The translations under genes were made by a program, and so were the position numbers. Source: Agrococcus sp. Marseille-P2731 (GTDB lineage: Bacteria; Actinomycetota; Actinomycetes; Actinomycetales; Microbacteriaceae). From it: DNA of 64,000 nt. Positions 49,895 to 58,260 of this stretch are shown piece by piece. The notes beneath the pieces are model-generated. The model worked only from the letters and a program-made list of their open reading frames with translations. It was not told the origin of the DNA and did not search any database. Position 1 is the first letter of the stretch, and the number at the start of each line of letters is the position of its first letter. Location: positions 1,054,001 to 1,118,000 of the forward strand of contig NZ_FPEG01000003.1 of assembly GCF_900117395.1 (NCBI RefSeq). Reading direction: 5' to 3'.

Positions 49895-50512
49895 TCAGCG
49901 CAGGGCGTCCTGCTCTGCCGGCGTCAGCGGTGCCACGAGGTGTCCCGCGAGCGTGAAGTGCAGGCGAGCGGCGAGCTCGAGCTCCTCGGCGATCGCGGCG
50001 GCGTCCTCCACCGATGCGCCCACCGCGACGAGCCCGTGCCGATCCAGCAGCACCGCCTTGGCGCGCGGGTCCCGAGCGAAGCCCTCGGCGCACGCCGCGG
50101 CGAGCTCGGGCGCACCGGGAGCGACGTAGCGCACCCGCGGCAGCGTGCCCACGCGCATCGTGTAGTACGGCGTGTAGTGCGGGAGCGCGTCGTCTCGGTC
50201 GAGGCCGGCCAGGCACGAGAGGGCGAGCGCCCAGGGCGAGTGCGTGTGCACGATGGCCCGAGCGGCCGGCCGCTCGCGATACACCGCGGCGTGCAGCACC
50301 GCCTCCTTCGTCGGGCGAGGGCCGTCGACGTGCGTGCCGTCGAGATCGAGCACGCTCAGCTCGGCGGCGACGAGGGCGCCCAGGCGCGCGCCCGTCGGCG
50401 ACACGAGGATGCGCCCGCCCTCGATGGCGCTGATGTTGCCGCTCGTGCCGGGGCACATGCCCAGGGTGTCCAGCCGCGCGCCGAGCTCGACGATGCGCTC
50501 CGCCGCGCTCAT
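49895..50512 (-). CDS. Class II aldolase/adducin family protein (OtnC-like)
   Basis: A 205-residue class II aldolase: CPGTSGNISA phosphate loop, VSPTGAR, TKEAVLHAAVY (Glu base), VHTHSPWALAL (two zinc His), and DRHGLVAVG (third His). All three metal ligands and the Glu are present. The family's OtnC/LtnC members decarboxylate 3-oxo-tetronate 4-phosphate to dihydroxyacetone phosphate. Directly downstream of, and overlapping by 4 bp, the OtnK-like kinase gene, which makes this function probable. Confidence 0.88.
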   Translation of the reverse strand: MSAAERIVELGARLDTLGMCPGTSGNISAIEGGRILVSPTGARLGALVAAELSVLDLDGTHVDGPRPTKEAVLHAAVYRERPAARAIVHTHSPWALALSCLAGLDRDDALPHYTPYYTMRVGTLPRVRYVAPGAPELAAACAEGFARDPRAKAVLLDRHGLVAVGASVEDAAAIAEELELAARLHFTLAGHLVAPLTPAEQDALR

Positions 50513-51762
50513 GCCGCGGCCTCCGGCGCCTCGTCGAGCGCACGGTCGAAGACGTCGTCGCCGCCGAAGTTGCCCGACTTCAGGAGCAGGCCGATGCGCG
50601 GCTCGGCGAGGCTCGTCGTCCAGGGCACGCCAGGGTCGACCTCTGGCCCGATCGCGAGGGCGCGCACGCCGAGGCCGTTCACCACGGCGCCGCTCGTCTC
50701 GCCGCCCGCGACCACGATGCGGCGCACGCCGAGGTCGGCCAGCCGTGCGGCGATGCTCGCGAATGCCTGCTCGACCAGGGCGGCGGAGGCATCGACGCCG
50801 AGCTCCTCCTGGATGCCCGCCACGACCTCCGGGTCGCTCGACGAGTAGACGAGCGGCCGCTCGTCGATGCGGGCCTCGACGAAGGCGATGGCGTCGTCGA
50901 CCACCGACTCGCCGGCGGCGAGGCGCCGCACGTCGATCTCGTACGACGGATGCGTCGCGCGGTGCAGCGCGACCTGCCGGCGGGTCGCCGCGGAGCACGA
51001 CCCGGAGAGCACTGCCGCGGGGCCTGCGGGGAGTGCGAAGCCCGAGGCTGCGGCGTCGCGAGCGAGCACCAGGCGGCCGAGCGCCGCCGACAGGCCCGCG
51101 GCGCCGGTGGTGAGCGGGGCGTCGGCGACCGCCTGCGCGAGCGCGTCGAGGTGCGCGTCGGTCTCGGCGTCGGCGATCAGGAGCCGTGCGCCCGACGATG
51201 CTGCTTCGGCGAGCGCCGCAGCGATCGCTGCCGGCCCGCGCTCCACGGTCGTCAGCGTGACAGCGTCGACCGGCTCGGCGACCTGGTTGCCGAGCACCAC
51301 TCGCAGATCCGACTCCCGCATCGGGTTGATGGGATGGTCGCGCATGGGCGACTCGGCGAGCGGCACCCCGTGCACGCTCAGGTGGGCGTCGCGCGTCGTC
51401 CGGCCGTTCTCCGGCACGGAGGGCGCGAACAGCACCGATGCCGCGCCGACCAGATCGGCGAGCGCGACGGCGACCGGGCCGATGTTGCCGCGGTCTGTGG
51501 AGTCGAAGGTCGAGCAGTACTTGAAGTAGAGGCGGGGCGCGCCGTGCTCGAGCAGCCACCGGGCTGCGGCGAGCGACTGCTCGACGGCCTCCGGGGCTGG
51601 GATGCTGCGCGACTTCAGGGCGATGACGACGGCGTCGGCGTCGGCACTCCCGTCTGCCGGGGGCACACCGAGGTGCTGCACCGCGGTGAGTCCAGCGCGC
51701 ACGAGCATGCCGGCGAGGTCGGTCGCTCCCGTGTAGTCGTCAGCGATGACACCGAGCTGCAT
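50509..51762 (-). CDS. otnK: 3-oxo-tetronate kinase family protein (OtnK-like, DUF1537)
   Basis: A 417-residue DUF1537 kinase with intact motifs: IADDYTGATDLAGML at the N-terminus, YFKYCSTFDSTDRGNIG, VPENGRT, then the nucleotide-binding C-terminal half GSCSAATRRQ, VAGGETSGAVVNGL and LLLKSGNFGGDDVF. The family phosphorylates four-carbon acid sugars (3-oxo-tetronate to its 4-phosphate). The OtnC-like decarboxylase overlaps its end and the TRAP binding protein lies upstream on the same strand. Substrate stereochemistry is not readable. Confidence 0.9.
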   Translation of the reverse strand: MQLGVIADDYTGATDLAGMLVRAGLTAVQHLGVPPADGSADADAVVIALKSRSIPAPEAVEQSLAAARWLLEHGAPRLYFKYCSTFDSTDRGNIGPVAVALADLVGAASVLFAPSVPENGRTTRDAHLSVHGVPLAESPMRDHPINPMRESDLRVVLGNQVAEPVDAVTLTTVERGPAAIAAALAEAASSGARLLIADAETDAHLDALAQAVADAPLTTGAAGLSAALGRLVLARDAAASGFALPAGPAAVLSGSCSAATRRQVALHRATHPSYEIDVRRLAAGESVVDDAIAFVEARIDERPLVYSSSDPEVVAGIQEELGVDASAALVEQAFASIAARLADLGVRRIVVAGGETSGAVVNGLGVRALAIGPEVDPGVPWTTSLAEPRIGLLLKSGNFGGDDVFDRALDEAPEAAA

Positions 51763-51830
51763 GTCGATCCTCTCGAAGGTGGTGTGCCGGATGCGCGGCG
51801 TGCGGAATGCGTGGTGTGCGGTGGAAGGAT

Positions 51831-51863
51831 GTCGTGCGGCCGCCCGGGTGACGGCCGCACGAC
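51831..51863 (-). terminator. Intercistronic stem-loop after the second dctP
   Basis: GTCGTGCGGCCG, 9-nt loop, perfect 12-bp complement. It lies just 3' of the leftward TRAP binding-protein gene and before the kinase gene of the same orientation, the same placement as after the cluster-1 dctP. Confidence 0.6.
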
Positions 51864-51888
51864 AGGTGCGGGTCAGACCCGCGCTGCG

Positions 51889-52908
51889 TCAGTCGCGCAG
51901 GGCGAGGATCGCCTCAGCCCACTCGCGCACCTGCGGGTCTGCCTCCTCGATGAGGCTCGCCGTCGGCTCGCGCCACTCGGCGAGATCGATCTCGAAGAAC
52001 TCGACACCGTTCTCCTCGAGGAACGCGCGGTGATCCTGCGCCTCGGAGACGGACTCCTCGCGGTACGTCGACGAGACCGTGTCCGCGGCGTCGGTCAGGA
52101 TCTGCTGCACCTCGGGCGAGTAGCCGTCGAAGGTGTCGCCCCACATCTGGAAGTGGAAGTTGCCGTAGAGGTGGTTGGTCTCGGTCACGAACGGCGCCAC
52201 CTCGTAGAAGGAGGAGAAGCGCACGACGTCGAGCGGGTTCTCCTGACCCTCGATCGCACCCTGCTCCATCGCCGAGAACACCTCGTTCAGCGCCATCGGC
52301 GTGGGCGAGGCGCCCAGCGCCTGCCACGTGTCGATGTAGGTCTGCTGGTTCGGCACGCGCAGCTTCAGCCCGGCGAGATCGCTGAGCTGCTCGATGGGTC
52401 GCACCGAGTTCAGCTGACGGCCGCCGCGGTAGAGGTCGCCGATGAGCTGGAAGCCTGCGTCCTCACGCACAGCGGTGAGGATCTCGTCCGACATCTCGCC
52501 GTCCCACACCTCGAAGAAGTGCTCCTCGTCCTCGTAGAGGAAGGGGAGGCCTTCGATCGCGGCCAGGTCGGTGTAGCGCTCGAGCGAGCCGAGGCTCTCG
52601 ATCACGATGTTGACGGAGCCGATCTCGAGCCCCTCCTGCATCTCCTCCCAGCTGCCGAGCTGCGCGGAGGGGAAGACCTCGATGGTGATTGCGCCGTCGC
52701 TGAGCGTCGAGACCTCCTCGGCGAGCTGCTCAGCGGCGCGGTGCTGCAGGCTGTCGACGGCGTAGGCATGGCCGAGCGTGAGGGCCATCGACTCGACGCC
52801 GCCCTCGGCGCTCGCGGTGTCGGGGCTGCTCGAGCAACCCGTCAGGATGAGTGCCGTGGCGGCCGCGGCTGCGGTGCCGACGACGATTCGGTTGGAACGG
52901 ATCTTCAT
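51889..52908 (-). CDS. dctP: TRAP transporter solute-binding lipoprotein (DctP type), cluster 2
   Basis: A 339-residue DctP protein with lipobox LILTGC (Cys ~22), GHAYAVDSLQHRAAEQLAEE, WEEMQEGLEIGSVNIVIES, Arg in GLKLRVPNQQ, and GAIEGQENPLDVV. It is clearly related to the cluster-1 DctP. The matching membrane subunits are 2-3 kb away on the other strand (55022, 55678), which is unusual since Q, M and P genes are normally adjacent. AGGAGA before the ATG. It leads the leftward dctP-otnK-otnC unit. Confidence 0.92.
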   Translation of the reverse strand: MKIRSNRIVVGTAAAAATALILTGCSSSPDTASAEGGVESMALTLGHAYAVDSLQHRAAEQLAEEVSTLSDGAITIEVFPSAQLGSWEEMQEGLEIGSVNIVIESLGSLERYTDLAAIEGLPFLYEDEEHFFEVWDGEMSDEILTAVREDAGFQLIGDLYRGGRQLNSVRPIEQLSDLAGLKLRVPNQQTYIDTWQALGASPTPMALNEVFSAMEQGAIEGQENPLDVVRFSSFYEVAPFVTETNHLYGNFHFQMWGDTFDGYSPEVQQILTDAADTVSSTYREESVSEAQDHRAFLEENGVEFFEIDLAEWREPTASLIEEADPQVREWAEAILALRD

Positions 52909-53002
52909 CGATGTTCTCCTTCGGATGGATGCGCGGAAGCGCGGTCGATCGACCGAGGACGCGTGCGCGCCTGGTGGTCGAGCGTGTGGGGTCTGAGTGC
53001 GG

Positions 53003-53806
53003 CTAGATGTCGAGCGGGTCGTCGGGGAGCTGGGTCGCGTGCAAGGAGGAGGGAGCGTCGCCGAGGGTTCGGCGAAGCCGTCGCTCCGCCCGGCGCATGT
53101 GCTGGCGCATCGCGGATTCGGCGCCGCGGCGGTCTCCGGAGGCGATGGCCTCGACGATGGCCGCGTGCTCGCCGTGCGACGAGTCCGTCTCGCCGGCCGC
53201 TCGCAGCGACCGGCGCATCCACACCCGCAGCAGCGACGTGATGTTCGAGAGCATGTCTCCGAGCGCGCTGTTGCGGGCGGCGAGCGCGATCGCGCGGTGG
53301 AACTGCACGTCGAGGTCGACGAATGCTGCGACGTCCCCGGCGGAGGACTCCATCTTCGCGAGCAGCGCGCGCATCGCGGCCACGTCGTGCTCGGTCGCGC
53401 GCCGCGCGGCAAGGCCGGTGAGCGAGATCTCGATGTGCTGGCGAGCCTCGACGAGCTCGACGAGACGGCGCTCGCCGAGGAACAGTCCCCACTCGATCAC
53501 GCGGGGCAAGAGGTCTCCACCGGACTCGCGCAGGTAGGTCCCATCCCCGTGGCGGATCTCGACGACGCCGAGGAGGCCGAGCGACTGGATCGCCTCGCGC
53601 ACCTGACTGCGGCTGACGCCGAGCTCCTCGGCGAGCTGGCGCTCGCTCGGCAGCTTCGAGCCCGCCAGCACGGGGCCGGAGAACATGCGATCGGTGAGCG
53701 CGTGCACGATCGCCTCGCGCACGTCGCTCGCATGCCCTCCAGCAGGGGCCGAGGGGGAGTGCTGTGCCTCGTCGTCGGGGCGCTCAGTGTCGTGCATGAG
53801 GGTCAT
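53003..53806 (-). CDS. FadR-type GntR regulator, FCD domain (cluster 2)
   Basis: A 267-residue GntR protein: winged helix with LPSERQLAEELGVSRSQVREAI, then FCD effector domain with FVDLDVQFHRAIALAARNS (metal/ligand residues). An in-frame ATG at 53797 would shorten it by three residues. It lies downstream of the 3-hydroxyacyl-CoA-dehydrogenase-like gene (4 bp gap), whose promoter region holds three ACTGGTNNACCAGT-type dyads matching the TGGTNNNACCA-like sites of FadR-subfamily proteins. It is the likely repressor of cluster 2. Confidence 0.9.
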   Translation of the reverse strand: MTLMHDTERPDDEAQHSPSAPAGGHASDVREAIVHALTDRMFSGPVLAGSKLPSERQLAEELGVSRSQVREAIQSLGLLGVVEIRHGDGTYLRESGGDLLPRVIEWGLFLGERRLVELVEARQHIEISLTGLAARRATEHDVAAMRALLAKMESSAGDVAAFVDLDVQFHRAIALAARNSALGDMLSNITSLLRVWMRRSLRAAGETDSSHGEHAAIVEAIASGDRRGAESAMRQHMRRAERRLRRTLGDAPSSLHATQLPDDPLDI

Positions 53807-53810
53807 GATC

Positions 53811-54767
53811 TCAGGATGCGGTTCCGTCGAGGTCTGCCCGGAGGCGAGCGAGCTCGCTGTATGCGTGGTCGCGAGCAGCGACCATCGCCGTGGCCTCCGC
53901 CTCGCTCAGGCCGAGGTAGCCGCCGCCGGACTTGATGCCGAGGTCGCCATCGGCGACGCGAGCGGCGAGCGAGGGCGGCACGGTGAAGCGCTCGCCGAGC
54001 GCGCGCTCGAGCGACGTGTACGAGCTCGCGTAGACGTCGAGGCCGGCCATGTCGGCGACCGCGAACGGGCCGTAGAGGGCGAGGCGGAACCCGAAGGAGG
54101 CGCGCACGATGGTGTCGATCTGCTCGGGCCCTGCGTGGCCGTCCTCGACCATGCGCGCCGCCTCCTTGAAGAGCGCGAACTGCAGCCGGTTGCAGACGAA
54201 GCCAGGGGTGTCTGCGACCACGGCCGGCTCCTTGCCGGCCTCGGTCAGCAGCTCGACGAGGTGCGCGGGGAGGGCCGGGTCGGTGGTCGCGTGGGGGATC
54301 ACCTCGACGCCGGGCAGCAGCGTCGCCGGGTTGAAGAAGTGCACGCCGAGGAACCGCTCGGGGCGCGTGAGCGCCTCGGCGAGGTCGCCGATCGGGATCG
54401 CCGAGGTGTTCGTGGCGATCACCACGTCGTCGCCCACGACCGCCTCGATGTCTCGGAGCACCGCGTGCTTCACGTCAATCTGCTCGAACACCACCTCGAA
54501 CACGATGTCTGCACCTTGCACGCCGTCGGCGAGCGATCCTGACCAGGTGAGGTTGGCCTCGACCGCCTGGCCCTGCTCGGCCGTGAGGTAGCCGCGCGCC
54601 ACGTGGTCGCGCGTGTCGGCGATGACGCGGCCATGACCGGTCTCGGCGCGGGTGGCATCGGTGTCGATGAGCACGCAGCGTGCGCCGGCTCGCGTCAGCA
54701 CCTGAGCGATGCCGCCACCCATGTATCCGGATCCGACGATGGCGATCGTCGTCGCGTCGAGCTGCAT
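53811..54767 (-). CDS. 3-hydroxyacyl-CoA dehydrogenase-family enzyme (hydroxy-acid 3-dehydrogenase candidate)
   Basis: A 318-residue dehydrogenase: AIVGSGYMGGGIAQVLTRAG NAD loop, ADIVFEVVFEQIDVK, ATNTSAIPIGDLA, GVHFFNPATLLPGVEVI (catalytic His), and a C-terminal helical domain with TPGFVCNRLQFALFKEA. This length and plan also fit L-gulonate 3-dehydrogenase and L-carnitine dehydrogenase. Next to a sugar-acid kinase and a TRAP carrier, oxidation of a free hydroxy acid at C3 is more likely than beta-oxidation. ATG at 54767, GAGAGA upstream; first gene of a leftward unit with the GntR gene. Confidence 0.85.
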   Translation of the reverse strand: MQLDATTIAIVGSGYMGGGIAQVLTRAGARCVLIDTDATRAETGHGRVIADTRDHVARGYLTAEQGQAVEANLTWSGSLADGVQGADIVFEVVFEQIDVKHAVLRDIEAVVGDDVVIATNTSAIPIGDLAEALTRPERFLGVHFFNPATLLPGVEVIPHATTDPALPAHLVELLTEAGKEPAVVADTPGFVCNRLQFALFKEAARMVEDGHAGPEQIDTIVRASFGFRLALYGPFAVADMAGLDVYASSYTSLERALGERFTVPPSLAARVADGDLGIKSGGGYLGLSEAEATAMVAARDHAYSELARLRADLDGTAS

Positions 54768-54850
54768 GTCTCTCCTTCGAGGGTCGAACGCTCATCGATC
54801 GCGAGAAGCGTGCGTCCTGAGTGTGCAACATGCGACTTCGACGTGTCAAG

Positions 54851-54960
54851 TGGTTAACCAGTGAGGAGCAGAACAGGCCGAAAATCGGGCTATGCATCGC
54901 GACTATTGCGCATCGACGGCATTCACTGGTAGACCAGTGGATCGGTACTGGTGAACCAGT
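54851..54960. promoter_or_regulatory. Three FadR-type operators in the cluster-2 divergent region
   Basis: TGGTTAACCA (54851-54860, flanked AG/GT), CACTGGTAGACCAGTG (54924-54939) and ACTGGTGAACCAGT (54947-54960) share the dyad ACTGGTNNACCAGT. They lie between the divergent dehydrogenase gene and the TRAP permease genes; the last two are only 23 bp apart. Best explained as binding sites of the GntR protein at 53003-53806. Confidence 0.75.
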
Positions 54961-55021
54961 GAGCGATGGAGCCGATCGGCTCGCCCGCCGCTGCACCCGT
55001 GGATTCAAAGGAGAGACCGCG

Positions 55022-55675
55022 ATGGAAGAGCGCAGGTGGATGCTGAACCCTCCGGGGCTGTCGGGAGGCATCCTGGGTGGGATCGATCGCGCGGTCTCGT
55101 GGGTCGTGGTCGTGGGCCTCGGGCTCCTCGCGGTGGTGATCTTCGTGCAGGTGGCCGCTCGCTACGTGCTGAACAGCCCGACCGTCTGGTCTGAGGAGCT
55201 GGCGATCAGCATCTTCGTCTGGGTCTCGATGCTGGCGATCCCGCTGGGCCTGCGCCGCGGCGAGCACCTCACGCTCGACTTCCTGGTGAAGCGCTTCTCG
55301 GGTGGTGTCGCGAAGGCTTCGGCGCTCCTCATCGCAGCCCTCAACATCCTGTTCTTCGTCGTCTTGATCGTGCTGACGGTCAACCTCCTGCCGGCAGCGG
55401 ATCGGCAGCTGCTCGCGGGCATCGCCGGCGGGCTCGGCGTGCAGGCGAAGGTCTCGTGGGTCTACGTCGCGGTCGTCGTCGGCGGAGCGCTGTCGGTGCT
55501 GTTCTCCGTCGAGCGAGCGGTGCTGTTCGCGATGGGACGGATCCACACGCTCGTCGAGGATCCGGACCAGCAGATCATCGTGCAGCTCGAGCACGAGGCC
55601 GCCGACGGCACCCTCGACGCGCAGGCGGCGAAGGCGCGGCCGGGCGCGAGCCCGCGCAAGGACGAGGAGCGCTGA
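55022..55675 (+). CDS. dctQ: TRAP transporter small permease (DctQ type), cluster 2
   Basis: A 217-residue membrane protein with four helices and the DctQ pattern (VAARYVLNSPTVWSEELAIS, LGLRRGEHLTLDFLV) plus an extended acidic/Ala-rich cytoplasmic C-tail of about 45 residues, longer than the cluster-1 DctQ (184 residues). AAAGGAGAG precedes the ATG at 55022. Two bases separate it from dctM. It is driven from the operator region at 54851-54960. Confidence 0.88.
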   Translation: MEERRWMLNPPGLSGGILGGIDRAVSWVVVVGLGLLAVVIFVQVAARYVLNSPTVWSEELAISIFVWVSMLAIPLGLRRGEHLTLDFLVKRFSGGVAKASALLIAALNILFFVVLIVLTVNLLPAADRQLLAGIAGGLGVQAKVSWVYVAVVVGGALSVLFSVERAVLFAMGRIHTLVEDPDQQIIVQLEHEAADGTLDAQAAKARPGASPRKDEER

Positions 55676-55677
55676 CC

Positions 55678-56937
55678 ATGGGATACGCACTCCTCGGAGC
55701 CTTCGCGCTCCTGCTGCTCATCGGCGCCCCCATCGGCGTCGCGCTCGGCCTCGCCTCGATGTTCGGCCTCGAGTTCTTCTCGACCGTGCCGCTCGAGGTC
55801 TCCGCGCAGCGCATGATCGCTGGCATCCGCAGCTTCCCGCTGCTCGCCATCCCGCTCTACATCATCGCCGGCGCGCTCATGAACGCGTCGGGCATCACGC
55901 AGCGCTTGGTCGACTTCGCCTACACGATCGTCGGCTCCATCCGCGGCGGCCTGGCCCACGTCACGATCCTCACCACCGCGATCTTCGGCGGCATCTCGGG
56001 CTCGCAGGTCGCTGACACATCCAATGTCGGCCGGCTGATGATCCCGCAGATGGTGCAGCGCGGCTACAAGCCCACCTACGCGGTCTCGGTAATGGCGACG
56101 GCCGGCGCGATGTTCGTCACGATCCCGCCGAGCATCAACCTGATCGTCTTCGGGGTGCTCGCCCAAGCGTCGATCGCCGACCTCTTCTTCTACGGCCTGC
56201 TGATCGGCATCGCGTTCGTCGTCGTGCTCATGATCGCGGCATACGTCGCCGCGCTCGTGCAGAAGCAGCCGGCGGAGGCGCGGGAGAGCTTCGGCAACGT
56301 CGCTCGGGCGTTCGGCCGAGCCATCTGGTCGCTCTTGCTGCCCGTCGTGATCATCGGCGGCATCCGGATGGGCGTCTTCACCCCGACCGAGGGCGGTGCG
56401 GTCGCGGTCATGTACGCGCTCGTCATCGGCTTCTTCGTGCATCGCGAGCTCACCTGGAAGAAGATCGTGCACGCGCTGCACGAGTCGGCACTGCTGGTCG
56501 GCGTCATCATGCTGGTGATCGCTGCCGCCCAGATGTACTCGTGGGCGCTCATCTCGGGCCAGATCCCGCAGCAGATCGCCGCTGCGATGCTGCGCCTCAC
56601 CGACAACCCGCTGCTGATCCTGCTGATGATCAACGTGCTGCTGCTGGTGATCGGCACGGTGATCGAGACGAATGCCGCGCTCATCGTCTTCGTGCCGCTG
56701 CTGCTGCCGGTGGCGGTGGAGGTCGGCATCGACCCCGTGCACCTCGGCCTGATCATGGTCGTCAACCTCGGCATCGGCCTGCTGACACCGCCCGTGGGGC
56801 TCGTGCTGCTCGTCGCGAGCAAGATCGGCAAGGTCACGATCTCGGAGCTGCTGCCGTCGATGCTGCCGTGGTTCGGCATCTGCCTCGCGTTCCTCGCGGG
56901 CGTCACCTATCTGCCGTTCCTCTTCGGGTGGGTGTAG
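55678..56937 (+). CDS. dctM: TRAP transporter large permease (DctM type), cluster 2
   Basis: A 419-residue polytopic DctM protein: FPLLAIPLYIIAGALMNASG, FGGISGSQVADTSNVG, VTIPPSINLIVFGVLA, GGIRMGVFTPTEGGAVAVMY and NLGIGLLTPPVGLVLL. It forms the transport core with the upstream DctQ; the binding protein is the one encoded at 51889-52908. A stem-loop at 56961-57005 follows. Confidence 0.93.
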   Translation: MGYALLGAFALLLLIGAPIGVALGLASMFGLEFFSTVPLEVSAQRMIAGIRSFPLLAIPLYIIAGALMNASGITQRLVDFAYTIVGSIRGGLAHVTILTTAIFGGISGSQVADTSNVGRLMIPQMVQRGYKPTYAVSVMATAGAMFVTIPPSINLIVFGVLAQASIADLFFYGLLIGIAFVVVLMIAAYVAALVQKQPAEARESFGNVARAFGRAIWSLLLPVVIIGGIRMGVFTPTEGGAVAVMYALVIGFFVHRELTWKKIVHALHESALLVGVIMLVIAAAQMYSWALISGQIPQQIAAAMLRLTDNPLLILLMINVLLLVIGTVIETNAALIVFVPLLLPVAVEVGIDPVHLGLIMVVNLGIGLLTPPVGLVLLVASKIGKVTISELLPSMLPWFGICLAFLAGVTYLPFLFGWV

Positions 56938-56960
56938 CCGGGCTCACGCCCTGCGACGTC

Positions 56961-57005
56961 GACGCCGCTTCCGGCCGCTGGTCATCCAGTGCCGGATGCG
57001 GCGTC
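56961..57005 (+). terminator. Stem-loop after cluster-2 dctM
   Basis: GACGCCGCTTCCGGC pairs with GCCGGATGCGGCGTC (one mismatch/bulge) around a 15-nt loop, 24 bp after the dctM stop. Confidence 0.5.
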
Positions 57006-57144
57006 GCCGTTTCGGGCTTCGGGCTCCGATCGTCGTCCGTTCAGGAGCCGCTGCTTCACTGGAAGCGCCCGTGACCACCCGCACGCACATCCGCTTCGCC
57101 GCTCAGGAGGGCGGGCACCGCGCCACCCAGAGGAGGCATTCTTC

Positions 57145-57450
57145 GTGACCCAGCACTTCGTCGCCATCGCGACCTACACCGCCAAGCTCGAGACCGCCGA
57201 GCAGGTCGCCGAGCTGCTGCCCGCGCTCGCGGCCGAGAGCCGCCAGGAGACGGGCAACATCTCGTACTCCATCGCCCGCGACCTCGAGCGCCCGCAGGTC
57301 TTCACGATCGTCGAGGTCTACGACGACGCGGATGCGTTCACGGCGCACCGCGAGAGCGTGCACTTCGCATCGATCGGCAAGATGCAGATCATCCCGCTGC
57401 TGGAGTCTCGGGTGGTCGTCGGCTACTCGGGTGACGGGGTCATCGGCTGA
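57145..57450 (+). CDS. ABM-fold protein (putative quinol monooxygenase), cluster 2
   Basis: A 101-residue dimeric alpha+beta-barrel protein: FVAIATYTAKLETAEQVAELL, ESRQETGNISYSIARDL and FTIVEVYDDADAFTAH, matching ABM/YgiN proteins. GTG start at 57145 preceded by AGAGGAGG. Located 207 bp after dctM with a stem-loop between, so it may be a separate unit. It mirrors the ABM gene of cluster 1 (16468-16821), suggesting a shared accessory role in both pathways. Confidence 0.78.
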   Translation: MTQHFVAIATYTAKLETAEQVAELLPALAAESRQETGNISYSIARDLERPQVFTIVEVYDDADAFTAHRESVHFASIGKMQIIPLLESRVVVGYSGDGVIG

Positions 57451-57517
57451 GCCGGCGGTGAGCCGCACCGCTCCTTGTCGATACCGTTGATGGTTGGGCA
57501 ACGGAGGGAACCGGGCG

Positions 57518-58135
57518 ATGCCGGATCTGGCAAATGGGAACTACGTCTCGCAGGCAGACGCCGACCGGCAGTGGGTCCCAGCGGCTCGAGACGTGCTCGC
57601 CGAGACCGCCCGTGAGTACGGGGCGTGGATCACGCACGAGGAGCTGAGCCAGCGGATCCAGGCGAGCACCGGCGTCACGACGCGGCAGCCCGCGGAGGAG
57701 TGGGTCGGCCGGGTGCTCGGCAAGGTGGCTACGCTCGCCGAGCAGCGCGGTGAGCCGCGACTGGCGTCGCTGTGCGTCGCCGAGGATCAGTCGATCGGCA
57801 AGGGCTACGTGAGTGCCGACCCGTATGCGGATGAGCGCACGCGCGAGCGGCTCGCCGCCGAGGATCGCCTCGACTGCTACCGCTGGGCGGGTGCCGAGAT
57901 GCCGGCTGACGGCGGAGCGGCGACGTTGCCGCCGCTCGTGCTCGAGCGCCTCAGCCACGGCCGCTCTCGCAGCAGCGGCCGCGTGCGCGAGCGCCGGGCG
58001 CCAGCGAAGGCCGCCGCCACCCCGGCGCTTCGCGAGGTGACCTGCACGAGCTGCTTCATGGTCGTGCCGGCTGCTGCGGAGTGCCGGGAGTGCGGGGCCA
58101 CGCTGCCCGCGCACAGCGCATCCCCCGATGCGTAG
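57518..58135 (+). CDS. Hypothetical protein with C-terminal zinc ribbon
   Basis: A 205-residue protein. Residues ~1-110 are mixed alpha/beta with WITHEELSQRIQASTGV and EWVGRVLGKVATLAEQRG. A basic Arg/Ala linker follows. The last 30 residues hold a zinc-ribbon motif, CTSCFMVVPAAAECRECGATL (CxxC...CxxC). The N-terminal part looks like a small winged/HTH-like or nuclease-associated domain but was not identified. ATG at 57518 chosen because GGAGGG lies nine bases upstream. Confidence 0.65.
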   Translation: MPDLANGNYVSQADADRQWVPAARDVLAETAREYGAWITHEELSQRIQASTGVTTRQPAEEWVGRVLGKVATLAEQRGEPRLASLCVAEDQSIGKGYVSADPYADERTRERLAAEDRLDCYRWAGAEMPADGGAATLPPLVLERLSHGRSRSSGRVRERRAPAKAAATPALREVTCTSCFMVVPAAAECRECGATLPAHSASPDA

Positions 58136-58260
58136 CCCGCTTCGCGCCTCATGAACTGCCTCGCCGTCGTCGTGCCGTTCGACCGCGGGTCAACCCCCAT
58201 CGCTGCCCGTGTCTGGGCCCGCACCGCGCCGTGCTGAGCGACTTGGCGCTGCTGCGTCGC

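Noticed and set aside
53811..54767. Fatty-acid beta-oxidation 3-hydroxyacyl-CoA dehydrogenase
   Set aside because: No thiolase, enoyl-CoA hydratase or acyl-CoA dehydrogenase is nearby; context is sugar-acid kinase, aldolase and TRAP transporter.
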